NCBI GenBank assembly: GCA_902729315.2
Contig: LR746271.1
Location: 2,874,001-2,938,000 of the forward strand
Source of the DNA: Spirodela intermedia
Taxonomy: Eukaryota > Streptophyta > Magnoliopsida > Alismatales > Araceae
Direction of reading: 5' to 3'
Length of the DNA stretch: 64,000 bases
Each line of letters opens with the position of its first letter. Position 1 is the stretch's first letter. The position numbers and the translations under genes were made by a program. Below are positions 24,111 through 36,346 of the stretch, piece by piece. The notes beneath the pieces are model-generated. The model had not been told where the DNA came from. It was given only the letters and a program-made list of their open reading frames with translations, and did no database searches.

Positions 24111-25110
24111 CTCCCCCCCCCCCTCCAATTATGCACCTAGTCCTCAAGGTGGAAGGTAGAAAATTGTCGGTAGATGTTGTGAGCTAGTTCCCACATGGTG
24201 GCATTGGTCGGCATTTCCTCTTACTAGATAAGCACTTCGGGGCCATGAGGATAGTAACAAATGTTTGCGACCCAATCCGGGACCACTGTCTAATGCAGGT
24301 CACCATCCATGACTAACTCGGACGTTGCTAGGGTCTTCTATCATTGCTCCACCCTTTTCAGCTATAACATGTGGTATACTTGATGAACTTGGGCTAAGGT
24401 GGGGAGGTCTAGATGATACGCCACTAACCCAATGTAATGAAGGACTTTGAACGAACGATAGAAGCAAAGAGCAAGCTTCACATAGGTCCATCATGTGATT
24501 CTAGTGTGGCAATAGAGTCGTTGGCGAAGGTAGATTCACTTGCCTACTTGGATACTTGATTTCCCTTCCTTTGTGGTTTGTAAATTGCTTCATTTGAGCT
24601 TGAGTTCATTCCAAATCTTGTTTGAGCAATGTGAGGATCTCATCAAGTCCCTACAGCTTGTGCTTCATATCTACCGACATCATGGGTTTGCTAATGAAAT
24701 GGATCAAAGTTGACAAAGATCGTCCATAAACCTCTTGAAATAAGGTCACAATCATAGTATATCTCAGATGCTAGTCCACAATTGACCACCTTTGACTAGC
24801 CACATGCTAGTCTACTTAAGCGTTGTCTGTTGTTAATGAAAAAGGGCTTACTAAAAGGAGCTTATGAAGGTTCAATCTTGATCAATAAGGATGGATGTCA
24901 GAAATTTATACAACTAGATGATATGTCAGATGACGACTTTTACTACTGTCTAGATTGTAAATAGATGATGAAGCGCAAAAACATGGGCATACTTACTAAG
25001 TCAGTCAACAATGATCAAGATAGCATTCCAACTATGAGAGACTAGTAACCCTTCGATGAAGTCTATTGTCAAGCTTTCTCATATGCAGTTGAAAATTATA
25101 AATTAGTAGT
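24111..25110 (-). pseudogene. Chromo-1 3' part: integrase core, chromodomain, PPT
   Basis: Minus strand, continuing the integrase interrupted at 13022 after its GTAGT target duplication. Readable pieces: LTIDFIEGLL, WNAILIIVD-LSKYAHVFALHH (integrase core, ~25050-24940); VKLALCFYRSFKVLHYIGLVAYHLDLP (~24490-24400); and a chromodomain-like tail near 24250-24150 (VRGNADQCHHVGTSSQHL in a shifted frame). A poly-purine tract reads GGAGGGGGGGGGGGAG on the minus strand at 24111-24126, just before the LTR array. Broken by many stops. Confidence 0.78.
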
Positions 25111-26042
25111 TGTATCTATGCATTCATATCTTATATATAGATGCTAATTAATGAGTAAATAATACTATTATATATGTGTTACCAACTCATTATGACATTT
25201 ATAATATTTTATCATTTAAGTCCTTGTGCATATTATTTTAATTATTTTATTTATATTATAAGACTAACCCCACTTTTATGAAGTCAAGTGGTGATTCTCT
25301 CACATTTTCTTGATAATTATTTAATTGCAAAGACTTAGGTGAGTTGTTAATATGAGTTGGAAGTAATAGAAAAAGCCCAAGCCTTCAACCCAATGAAAAG
25401 TTTAAATTTTATGAAGAGGGCCGGCCTAATATGTTTATGGGCTCAAAAGAGGGCATCACTTTGGCCTAATCCATTTGGACTTAAAAGGACTATCGAGAGA
25501 TAAGATCTAAGCTCTCCATCTTAGGGCGCTTTAAGATGAGATTAAGAGAAGGATTAGAACGCCACCCTCATTGAATGATTTGGACCATCCACCAAGAGAG
25601 TCGATTATTAATCATAACCGTCCATTAGAGGGGCCTAACTTTCGAAAGGATTAAGGCATTTTGCCTCCCTCTTGAAAGGCACTTTTGGCTCTCTCTCTAG
25701 TAGTGGCTAGCCGAAAGAAACATGAGGGAAATCAAGACATGATCAATGGCATTCTTGTGCCCAAGAACATCGTGGAGAAGAGATTACTTGGAGCACATCA
25801 AGATCATCACAGATTGAACATCACTCAGCCTAGGACTAGCGCACAACAAGGTTTGTGTAAGATCTAGATTTGGGTGTTCTTATAATCTTTTCTATGGATA
25901 GATTAACTTTTAATTCAAACAAGTTTTATCATTTATTCCATCATTCTATTGCGTTAGATCCATTCTCTCCCATTTGTAACACTTTTCACAACTATTGTCT
26001 TTACTTTTTTACATTTAATTCTGCCTTTCACAATCTCACACA

Positions 26043-26082
<40 letters not shown>

Positions 26083-26233
26083 AAATAAAGTAAGTAGAAT
26101 TTGTACTCTCATTACCCACGCTCTCTAAAAATCGACCCTTATCCTAAGTAGAAGAGTGAGATTTTATAAATATTATTTACATGAACTTGGTTGCATCATG
26201 ACGATATATTTAACCTCCAATTCGAGTTCATCA
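25111..26233 (+). repeat. 5' LTR of Athila-2
   Basis: TGTATCTATG start and TTCATCA end, about 1.12 kb. The start is fixed by the GTAGT target duplication. An (AT)n run lies at 26046-26080. The 3' ~570 bp match the 3' LTR at 13023-13600. Confidence 0.8.
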
Positions 26234-26236
26234 AGC

Positions 26237-26256
26237 TGACGTCATTGATGGGGAAC
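26237..26256 (+). other. Primer binding site, Athila-2 (tRNA-Asp type)
   Basis: TGACGTCATTGATGGGGAAC, three bases after the LTR. It matches TGGCGCCGTTGCCGGGGAAC except for five positions, mostly transitions. This tRNA-Asp-type PBS is usual for Athila elements. Confidence 0.75.
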
Positions 26257-26506
26257 TAGGTGTCATTGAGAGAATTAAATTTTTCCTTTAGTTTTCTTTC
26301 ATCTTCTCTTTATTTTTCTGTCATTTTTTCTTTCTTCAACGAACAGTTTTTTGAGCCATTGATTGAGAATTTTTCAAGAAAAATATCACTTTTCAATTAT
26401 ACAATTTCGTGAGATTTTTCTTTTCTATAGCCTCTCTTTTATTACAGAAATTCATCAAAGGAGGCTTTCAAAAGGTATATCTCTTACTTGAATCCTTTGA
26501 TTATTT

Positions 26507-27587
26507 ATGCACGGCACTAGATCTAAGAAATCAAATTTAGTGGACCTTGATTCAATAGGAAGATCTAACACTCTTGAGGATAGAAGAAGTTGTGAAGAGA
26601 TGGACCCACCACAGAACTCAAGGAATAGAGATTTATCTCTAAACTATGATGATAGAAGAATGAAAATGAGAAAACATTATAATCCTATGGGGAGTAAATC
26701 AAGTGCTGAAATCTGCCCACTTTTGAGAGGAGTGAGCTTTAAGATAGAAAATATATTTATTAATTTCTTACCTAGTTTTCATGGTCTATTCAGTAAAGAT
26801 CCTTATGCATACCTAGAGGAATTAATTGAAAAATATTCTTTGAATCAAATTTTAGGAGTCACTAGTGAAGTTATGAAGATGAAAGTTTTTTCTTCGACTT
26901 TAAAAAATAGAGCTAAGGAATGGTTTAATAATTTAAGAATGAGATTTGAAAGTTAGGAAGAAATAGAAACCTGCTTTCTTAAAAAAAAATATTTCCTAGG
27001 GAAGACTAATTCAAATAGGAGAACCATACAAACATTCACTCAAGGAGATGATATATTTGGTGAAGTTTGGAAAAGATTTAAAGATTTGACTAGGAAGTGT
27101 CCTCACCATGGGTATAGTAAATGGCAATTGATTCATTTTTTTTATAAAAGGTTACATAAAAATGCTAGAAATAAAATTGATATGGTATGTGGGGGATCAC
27201 TTTTAGATAAATATGATGATGAGGTAGAAGAATTGATTGAACGATTGATTGAAAATGACAACCATCACATGGGGTTGAGTCAAAATGAGAGAAATGTAGG
27301 ACCCAAGAGAGGAGGAATCTTGAATGTAAAAAAGTATGGAACCTGAAATTGAGAGCGATATGACCAATAGGCGTTTAGGAAATGTTGAGGCATCCTTAGG
27401 GAAGTTTACTGATATGATGCAAAATTTATTATCTAACCCTACTATTTTACATGTTCATAATACTCCATGCTCTCTATGTTTTAACAAAGGACATGTAGAT
27501 AGTGAATGCATCGACACTAGTGAAGTGAATGTGATGAATCATGCACCACTTGAACTCATAGAATGGGCGAGGCAATACAAACTTTAA
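26507..27587 (+). pseudogene. Athila-2 gag remnant
   Basis: Open from an ATG at 26507 to a stop at 26956, then continuing in pieces (27086-27346, 27336-27587). Athila gag signatures are FHGLFSKDPYAYLEELIEKY, VFSSTLKNRAKEWFNNL, RFKDLTRKCPHHGYSKWQL and FYKRLHKNARNKIDMVCGGS. A degenerate zinc knuckle (CSLCFNKGHVDSEC) lies near 27470-27510. Interrupted by stops and frameshifts. Confidence 0.83.
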
Positions 27588-28212
27588 CAAGGAATCTCCA
27601 CCCTTCATTAATCCTCACGACTTATACAAATTTTACAAGCAGTTCAAAAGAACCAACATAAAACAAAAGAAGCAGTGCGAGGCATGGTGAGAGATGTGGA
27701 GCAGCTCACGACTGATGTGGAGAGGCTGAATCAAGTCAACTCTAATGTTAAAAATATGAAAGGTAAAGGGAAAGAAGTGGACTGTGGTACAGGTTGATTT
27801 CCAACTCAGCCCTCCATTAATCCACGTAATATTATTTCTATAAAATCTCATGTATCTTTTCCTTCAGAAAATCATGAATGCATTCATGCCATAACTAAAT
27901 TAAGAAATAGGAAATATTTAGTTGACTATTATGACAAGAATGAAGAGGGAGAGCAAGAGAAAACGTTAAAGAAAGAAGAGAAAAAAGTAGAGCTGAAAGA
28001 AAGAGAACCAACCTTAGAAAAATATTAACCACCTTTTTTTTTTCAAAAGCTTTAAAAATTACCAAACCTCTCATCCAAAATAATAAACTCTTAGATACCT
28101 TTAAGGAGACCACAATAACCATTCCCTTAGAAGAAGCAATTAAACATATTCTTTCATTCTCAAATATGTTAAGGAACTTTGTACTCTCAATAGGAAACCC
28201 AAGAGAGTCAGA

Positions 28213-29727
28213 TTGTCTAAAAATGTTAGTTATATCATATTAAACCAAATTCTAGAAAAAAAAAAAGATCCAAGTGTACCCTTGATTACTTGTGATATTG
28301 GAGGAACACATTTTTCTAGATCTTTATTAAATTCTGATGCTAGTGTCGATTTCATGCCAAAAGCCTTATATGATAAATTTAAATTTGGAGATCTAGAACC
28401 AGTCCTCTTAAAATTACAACTTGCAGATGGATCTATTAAGCAACCATATGGTATGCTGAAAGATGTGATGGTTAAGGTAGAACATTGCACATTTTCTGTT
28501 GATTTTATTGTGGCTGATATGAAAAGACCTGAAAATTGGAGTAGAGCACCAATAATTTCAGGGAGACCCTTTTTAGCCACTGCCAAAGCCATAATAGATT
28601 GGGAAAAAGGGATAGTAGTATTAAGGGTAGGAGAGGAGAAGGTCAAATTGAATATTTCGAGATTAATGAAATATCCTAGTGTTAGCCATGAAGAAGTTAG
28701 CATTTGTGATGTCTTTGATAAAGATGATGAGCTAGGAGAAAATTATTTTGAAATTTGTGGAGTAGAACAAAAAGAAGAACTATTAGAACCTCCAAAACCT
28801 TTTGCTGCCCCAAATTCAGACGTAAAACCTTTACCCTCTTCATTAAAATATGCATTTTTAGGCCCTAAAAATACCTTACCTATTATTATATCATCAAGCC
28901 TTACATCTAAACAAGAGGAAAAACTCATGCATGTATTGAAGGAAAATAGGACAGCAATAGGATGGTCACTTGATGATATAAAAGGAGTACCTCCTAATAT
29001 GTGTGAGCATAGGATATTTATAAAAGAAGGCTCTAAGCCATGAAGAGAAAATCAAAGGTGCCTAAATCCTCATATGCTAGAAGTGTTAAAGAAAGAAATA
29101 TTGAAATGGCTTAAAGCCGATATGATTTATGCAATCTCGAATAGCTCTTGGGTAAGTCCAGTCCACATGATACCAAAGAAGACCAGCATAATAGTGGAAA
29201 AAAATGATAAAGGGGAAGAAGTGCAAACTAGATTAGCCACCAGCTAGAGAGTATGTATAGAGTATAGGAAACTAAATCTAGTAACTAAAAAAGATCATTA
29301 TCTCTTGACTTTTACTGATCAGATTTTAGAAAAATTAGCTGGCCAAAATTATTTCTATTTTCTTGATGGTTATTCAAGGTATAATAAAATTAATATTCAT
29401 GTGGATGACCAAGAGAAGACCACTTTTACATGTCTAGTAGGAACATTTACTTTTAAATGAATGTCATTTGGTTTTTGTAATGCTCCTGCTACGTTTCAAA
29501 GATGTATGAATGTCATGTTTACCAAATTAGTGGGCGATGGATTAGAAATTTTCATGGATGATTTTTCAGATTTTGGTACATCATTTAATATGTGTTTATT
29601 TAATCTGACATAGGTGCTACAAATATGTATCCAAAATAATATTGTATTAAGTTGGGAAAAATCTCATTTCATGGTGTAGGAAGGAATAGTTAGGACATTG
29701 AGTCAGCAAGTATGGGCTGGAGGTAGA
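28213..29727 (+). pseudogene. Athila-2 protease and RT 5' part
   Basis: The frame is open from 28213 to 29043: protease (LLNSDASVDFMPKALYDKF; the usual catalytic D-x-G-A reads SDAS, so probably dead), then the linker to RT (PLPSSLKYAFLGPKNTLP, AIGWSLDDIKGVPPNMCEH). The RT follows in broken frame: SWVSPVHMIPKKT, FYFLDGYSRYNKI-type sequence, MSFGFCNAPATFQRCM and catalytic FMDDF near 29555. It ends in LSWEKSHFMV and the break at 29727. Confidence 0.85.
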
Positions 29728-30771
29728 TGACGTGACTTAGTCGTTGTATATTAAATCACGCAAATATAAAATTTATAAAACTATAAAATACGACTTTTTA
29801 GATATTTAGAAGTATTTCTGAACAAATATATCAATTATAATTCAATAAAACTTCCAAAAATAGCGATAATTTTTCAAGTCGATCACAGGGATGTAATATA
29901 ATATCTGGTAATTATTCCAAATTTTTCTCAATGAATACGATTTTCTATGAATTTTATACTAGGAAATAAAAAGGAAATATATTTAAAATTCACGAAAAAG
30001 AAGGAAATAAGGGCGTGGACGTCAGGATGACGTCAGCACCCGGTGAACACGAATCGGGCAGAAACAGAGTTCTGCCCGGTGACTCTTGCGTAAGCGATTA
30101 TAGACGATTTAATTAATCAAATTAAGATCTGTAAAAGCCAGAAGAATCGTAATAGAACAAAGTATATTTTGGTAAATTAAAATCACAAAAACTATCACTA
30201 AATGAAGCGTAAAGTAAGTTGAAAGCAGGAAAACAGAGTTCCGGCATCGCGACGGCGATGCGTCGACGATGCACCGGAATCCTGAGCGTTCGGGAGGATC
30301 GTCGTGCAGTGTCCACGGCCTCAAAGGCTCTCCTTGGGCAAAGACGACGTAAGCAATCTCTAGATCTTCTCGCGAAGTCTAGAAATTAATGAAATGGGTC
30401 GCCGAGTCGTCTCTGGCGGCTGTCACCCGGCGGAGCAGAATAATGGCGACTTTGCGGCTCTCTAGCGGCTGTCACCCGACGGAGAAGAGCTGGATGGAGG
30501 TGGGGCACGTGTCAGGGAGCTTCATCCTCAGGTCCGCGCAGCAAGAGGAGGCTCTTCATCGCATTTGGTACGCTCTCAGGAGGTGGCGACTCGTCTCCCA
30601 GCGGATCATCATCTTCTCGACGATGGCTTGTTCGTTGATCAATCGGAGATGATTTACTTGATGGATTCGCAATCCTTTTATCGCGAATCGTTCAGCAATT
30701 TTAGTAGCAATGCTCCGCAAATCGCGTTGACGAGATTTTCGCCGATGATCCAGCGATTCTCATTGCTTAAT
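29728..30771 (-). repeat. Solo LTR D/E, 3' part (E)
   Basis: Plus-strand start TGACGTGACTTAG, left flank GTAGA. It follows the LTR to CATTGCTTAAT, where F copy 2 starts at 30772. The TTAAT at its end matches TTAAT (on the minus strand) beside LTR D at 17284. This is the target duplication made when F inserted in the LTR. Confidence 0.9.
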
Positions 30772-32859
30772 TGATGCAGGACGGGGCGAGAACCCCCTAT
30801 ACCTGATTAATGAAACTCGAGTCCCATGATGGAACAGTCGGACCGATTTAATAAGAAGGTTTGGACCCTAGACTCTAGGTCTGACCACGTAACCTAAGCA
30901 CAGGCAGGCATACCAATATGCATGATCATCCCAAGACAACCCGGGGAAATACTCGACGATGGTGAGTGAGAGGCCCTCTCGGTCCACGTCCAGACAAACG
31001 GTAGAGCTATCGTCGTAAAGTAGCCTAGGGCTGCAGCTCACGAACTGTGACAAGTCTGGCGCAGCGTCGGAAGTCACGATCTGTTAACATATCTTATCCT
31101 GTCTACGTCCTCCTGAAGGCGGTAGAGACGAGCCGAGAAAACCCTTCGAAAGATAATTAAACTTAAGTAAGAAGGGGTACAGAGCTAACCTTCAGGGCTG
31201 CATAGCCCGGCGGGTCGTGACGGAGCGGAGATCCGACGAAGGCAGGGACGTCCGGTGAAGAGCGATGCTCAGCGTCGACGGTCAGTCCTGGTCGAGAGTC
31301 ACGGAAGTCGTCGTCTTAGGGCGTGGCACAGTCGGCGTGGGCGTGGGCCTGCAGGTGGGCCAAAGGGCACGCTAGTGGGCGTGGGCCCGCTGGTGGGCCG
31401 AAGGGCACGCGGGCAGTGGCGCCAGGTGGCCGCGCGGGCCGCAAGAGCCGGCGCGCGGGGCGCACGTGGTGGCAGCGCTTCGGCGGGAAGGCCGAGCGTC
31501 TGCGGCGCTTTGGCAGGGATGCCGAGCGTCAGCGGCGCTTCGGCGGGAATGCCGAGCGTTAGCGGCGCTTCGGCGGGAATGCCGAGCGTCGGCGGTTGGG
31601 GCGGAAACCCAACCGTCACCGGAAGGATCGGCCTCTCTGGCGGCGCCGGGAAGCGGAGTAGAGAGGAGACGATCCGGCCGACGATACCAGGGAGGGTTGA
31701 GCTCTCCTGGTCTAAGCGTCGCCGGAAACGGCGCGACGGCGGCGGAGCGTCGGGAAAATCCGGCGGGGGCCTGTGAGGAGCTGGGACTGGTTCTGGCTCG
31801 TCAGCACGGCTGCGGGGTCTCTTCCGACGTCGGTGGCAGGTCGGCGTTCGTCGGCGAACGGCCAGCGACTGGGCGGAGCGGCGGAGGGCGGCTCCGGCGA
31901 ATTTATGGTGGAGTTCCGGAGGAAGAGGCGGCAGTCGAACCGGGAGTCGAGAGACTCCGGCGGAGTGCTCGGCGACGGCTCGTGGGGGAGGCGAAGCGAG
32001 CCCTTTTCGTCACGGCGGCGTGGCGGGGTTCCAGCAGAGGCGGCGGCGGATGCAGCGGCAACCGCGACCGTTTCGTCCGGTGACAGCGGCGAGCTCCCGG
32101 GCGGCAATGAGATGGCCGGCGGCGGCAGTGGTCTCAGGCGGCAGCGGGACTTCTCGGGCAGCAGCGTCACGAGGAACGAAGTCCTCGAAGGGGGTATCGA
32201 CGGCCTTCCTCTTCCTCCTTCCCTCCCTATTCTTGGTCACGAGGAAGATAACTCACAACGATAATTTCTCTCAAAAATACGGCGCTCCTTGAGGGGGGGT
32301 CCTACCTCCCCTTATATGGGGGCCCACAAGTGGGCTAAGGCGAGGTGGGCCCACTTGAGACCCTCAAGCCCATAAGCCACAAAGGCTACAAAAAGGGGCT
32401 TATTGGGCCTCTTAAAGAGAGACACAATAAGCTCCCCTAAAAGGAGAAAGAGGAGGGCCTTCTTATGGTGCTTAAGTGGGCCTCAAATAAAGACCCAAAT
32501 AAGCCCCAAAAGAGGCCCAAAAAAAGAAAGACACATAGGTCCCCCCCCCTTAGGGTTTTAATTGGGCCTCAAAGAAAGACCCAATAAAACCCTAAAGTAA
32601 GAGAGACAAACAACAACACACACACATAGAATTGGGCCCGCTAACACACAAATGCGAGGCCCAACAAGTCAACATGAAAATACAAAGAAAGATATGGGTG
32701 AGCTCAAGCTCGTCGTCGTCACGGAGGTGGATTGTCGTTGTCCCAAAGGGCTAGGCCGTGTAGCGAAAGCTAGGCTCCTTCGTCTTCGCGCGTCAATCGG
32801 GCTGAACTCGGACTGCCGGTGTCTCCTAAGCTGATGGAGACGGGTCCCGCTCGCCATCA
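30772..32859 (-). repeat. Solo LTR F, copy 2 (inversion breakpoint)
   Basis: 2,088 bp, exactly the length of copy 1 and in inverted orientation. Plus-strand ends TGATGCAGGACGG and CTCGCCATCA. Left flank is Athila LTR E (TTAAT), right flank Copia-1 (CCTTC). The flanks are mismatched here, and both matches are found at copy 1. By eye it is ~0.3% different from copy 1 over about 17470-18840 (copy 1 coordinates) but ~5% different over the first ~190 bp and last ~500 bp. Confidence 0.9.
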
Positions 32860-35800
32860 CCTTCTCTGTGCCGCCTCTACTTCCACCCCTTTCCAGGATG
32901 CCACACCACTGCTGGCCGCTCCTCCAAGCTGCCACGCCACTACTGTCATGGCCTCCTCTGGTCGCTCCAGGCCACTATGCCAAGCATGCCCTAGGTGCTG
33001 CCCCCTCCGCTTGATTGCCACTGCTGCCGAAGCATGTCCTAGGTGACGTACTCTACTATTGCAGCCTCTGCCACCACCATGGTCTCCGCCACTACTGCAG
33101 TCTCCCTCCAGCCATGCCTGAAGGTCTCCATCATTGGTTGTGTGCCCTCGGCCAGCATCCTCCCATGCCTTCCTAGCGTGCCCCTCTTGGCCGGTGCTCG
33201 GCTCCAAGCTGTGACCTCCCTATGTCATTCCGGTGCCGTCCGTGCTCCACCGGCACCTGCACATTCATGGCCTCCTTTGCGGCATCTTCGTTGTCCCCAT
33301 CCCCACTTGCCTTAGAGCTCCTACTGGACGATGTTCTACCTCCTCTGGTTGCCCCCCAGCATGCCACTCTATTATGGTGCAACTCACTCGGCCCACTTAT
33401 ACATTCAACAATCATAATTACGCATCATGGGCACCTGGCTTTGAGCTCTTTTTGTAGTCTCATTACCTCCTTCATCATCTCCGGTCTCACTCATTCCTTC
33501 AAACGTCATTGCCCCAACTTTCAACATCAACTTGACGTCTGTAGAATACGATGCGTTTTGCTGCTATGTCAATCTCTATAGTCCTAGCAGTGCCTCTTCT
33601 TCTACCAGCCTTGCCTTACTTCTAGCTCCCTCTACGTCAAGTACACATTCTCTCATTACTTATTCTTCATTACCATGTATTATTGACTCGGGGGCTTCCA
33701 CTCATATGACTAGCACTTCATCATTTTTATCTTCATATCAACCTACCCCTTCTCATCCTCATGTCACCATTGTCGATGGCTAAACTTGTTTGGTCAAAGG
33801 CCATGGCACTACCTTTGCCACCCCTAACCTTCTCTTCCAGCAAGTCCTTCACATTCTTGGCTTTCTTGCGAATCATCTTTTGATTAGTCATATTACTCGT
33901 GCCCTTAGTTGTACTTTTTTTCCTTTTCATTGTACTTACTAGGATCTGCACACCAGCTAGAGGATTGGTTTGGGCTGTGAGAATGGGTGAGATGTCTATG
34001 AGCTCATTTCAACTGAACCCTCTTTTGGACTTCAGGCCCTTTTTGTTGCCTCTACCACCACTTCTTTCCTTTTATGGCATTGGCGGTTAGGTTATCTTTA
34101 TTTTGAGAAATTTCAAAAAATCTTATCATGGTTTTTTCTTAAGAAGTTTGTGTGCGAGTTATGTTAGTTGAGTAAACACCACTATTCTTCCTATCTCAGT
34201 CGAGATGGTATTCCCTCTTCTGCCTTTTTCGATCTCATCGATTGTGATGTATGAGGTTCTTTTCGTACTCTTTCTTTCTCAAGCCACTGATATTACATCG
34301 TTCTTATTAATAATTACACATGTGTGAGTTGGATATACCTTTTACACAACCGCTCTGAGGTCGTCACTATTGTTACCCACTTTATCATGGAGGTTGTCAC
34401 TCAATATTTCACTATGTTCAAAATTCTTCTCACAAACAACGCCCTCAAATTTGTCCAAACCTCTCTTTGAACCTTCTACACTAATTGTGACATTATCAAT
34501 CAGACCCCTTATCTTTATACCTTGTAGTAGAATGGTGTCATTAAGCGCAAATATTGTCAGCTTCTTAACATCACCTGCACTCTAATTCTTGAGATGAATG
34601 TCCCACACTATTTGTGGACTAATGCCCTCATGACGACCACTTACTTTCATAATTGACTTTCCTCCACTCCTCTAGGCAGAGACATTCTCCTTCAATGCAT
34701 CCTATCTTCCTTGCCCATATTTTTCCTTCCTCCTCGGATCTTTGGATACACTACCTTCAACTAAGATCACTCTCTTTCCCTATCCAAACTCGTCCCTCAT
34801 GCTCTCAAAGGGGTTTTTGTTGACTACTACTGAACGTAGAAAGGTTATCGGGTTTACTTTTCTAACATTTGTAGCTATGTTTCTTCTTCTCTACCTTCCC
34901 TCCTCCTTGAGCTGTTGCCTCTCCTCCACCTCGTTTTCCCTCATTGGTGGTCCTTGTAGATTCATCTCCTTCGACTCCCTCCTATCCGTCTTCTCCACCA
35001 TCACCTCTTCCTCTTGGCTCCCTGTCTCTACCAGCCTCCTCTCTTTTGACTACAGATCTATCATCCCTTTCCTCCACTGAGCTGATTGTGCCTCCCACCA
35101 ACGTCCCCAATGCTCCTCAAGATGATATTCATTGTCCCACCACCCCCTACACAAAGGTGTTCATACTTGTACTTAACACCCCATCTCTCACTTCATTTCC
35201 TATGCCTTTCTCCCTCCTTTCGTACCTTTGCCCCTATTGTGATCTCTGAGTTGATTCCCCACTTGCATGTTCAGGCAGCATAGGTACCTGAGTGGAAGGC
35301 AGCTATGGACTCTAAAGTGGACGCCTTGGTATTTTGAGGGACTTGGATACTAATTTTTCATCTAACAGACGTTAATATCATCACATGCAAATGAATGTTC
35401 ACACTCAAATACCATCCAGATGACACTATTGCACATCACAAGGCTTGTTTGGTTACTCATGACTTCACTTAAGAGTATGGCATCAACTACACTGAGATGT
35501 TCTCTTCTGTCATTCGATTCGCTTTCATTTGAGTGTTCCTCTTTCTTGTCATAAATCAAGCATGGTTTCTCTACTAGTTGGATGTTTTTAATGTCTTTCT
35601 CTATGATGATCTCGAGGAGTAGGTTTTTATGAAACAATCATCAAGGTATGTTGCTCAAAGAAAGTCATCTAAGGTATGTTTCTTGTAGAAGGTGATTTAC
35701 AAGCTCAAGTAGAGTCCACAAACTTAGTTTGTCAAGTCCAGTGGTCTTCTACCACATTTGGCTTCTCGTCGTATGCTGTGGATCCCACTATACTCATAAA

Positions 35801-36346
35801 GAAGATTGAGGGCAGCCTAGTCATTCTTGTAGTCTACATCGACGACATTTTTGTGATTGGGAGTGATGACACAAACATTCATTCTACCAAAGTTTATTTG
35901 TAGCAGCACCTTAGCATCCGTGACTTGAGGACTCTAAGGTATTTTCTTGAGATCGAGTTTGCGTACTAGGACAAAAAGCTCGTCATGACACAACAAAAGT
36001 ATGCTCTTGACATGTTTTAGGAGACTGGACTCTTTGGGTGCAAGTTGAAGACTTTGCCCATAGGAGCCCATCCGTAGTTCTAGGACACTTCCTCTCTACT
36101 CCTTGAAGATGCTAATTAGTACAAGCAATTATTGGACAAACTAACATATCTCACCTTCACTCACCCCAATATCGTGTATATGATTAGTGTTTTGAGTTAG
36201 TTCATGTTGGAGCCATGACGAGCTCATTGAGAGGGAGCTCTATGGGTTCTAGTATACGTCAAACAAGCCCTAAAAAAAGGCTTATCTATTGGCGACATGG
36301 CTAACTCCGTGTCGAAGCCTATTATGATGCTGGGTATGTAGGTGAC
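32860..36346 (+). mobile_element. Copia-1, main internal part
   Basis: Starts with CCTTC, duplicated at 19373-19377 on the other strand. Runs through a Ser/Pro-rich gag region, protease, integrase and RT to 36346, where solo LTR G is inserted in the RNase H. It continues at 38154-38221, is interrupted by Athila-1, then resumes at 48549 to the PPT and 3' LTR. Confidence 0.88.
33532..36346 (+). pseudogene. Copia-1 pol remnant: protease, integrase, RT
   Basis: Protease: CIIDSGASTHMTSTSSFL at about 33677-33730, the classic copia D-S-G-A site, in the open frame 33532-33783. Integrase (about 34130-34750): CELC-LSKHHYSSYLSR, WIYLLHNRSEV, NALKFVQTSL and LPPRIFGYTTF, with many stops. RT: WKAAMDSKVDALVF near 35300, FSSVIRFAFI, then LVILVVYIDDIFVIGSDD (the Y-x-DD catalytic box) in the open stretch 35676-35903, followed by LTFTHPNIVYMISVLS near 36150-36200. 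Enough stops and frameshifts that it cannot be active. Confidence 0.87.

Larger units (their letters stand above)
25111..29727 (+). mobile_element. Athila-2, 5' half
   Basis: Plus-strand 5' LTR, PBS, gag, protease and RT up to 29727, where solo LTR E is inserted. The left flank is GTAGT (25106-25110), matching the GTAGT outside the 3' LTR at 13018-13022 read on the element strand. The RT breaks off with GTAGA and resumes with ATAGA on the minus strand at 16690, at the same codon region of a conserved motif. This half therefore belongs with 13023-16690. Confidence 0.9.

Noticed and set aside
13023-29727. Two independent Athila elements rather than one split element
   Set aside because: The halves are complementary in gene content, share outer flank GTAGT and inner flanks GTAGA/ATAGA, and meet at the same RT position.
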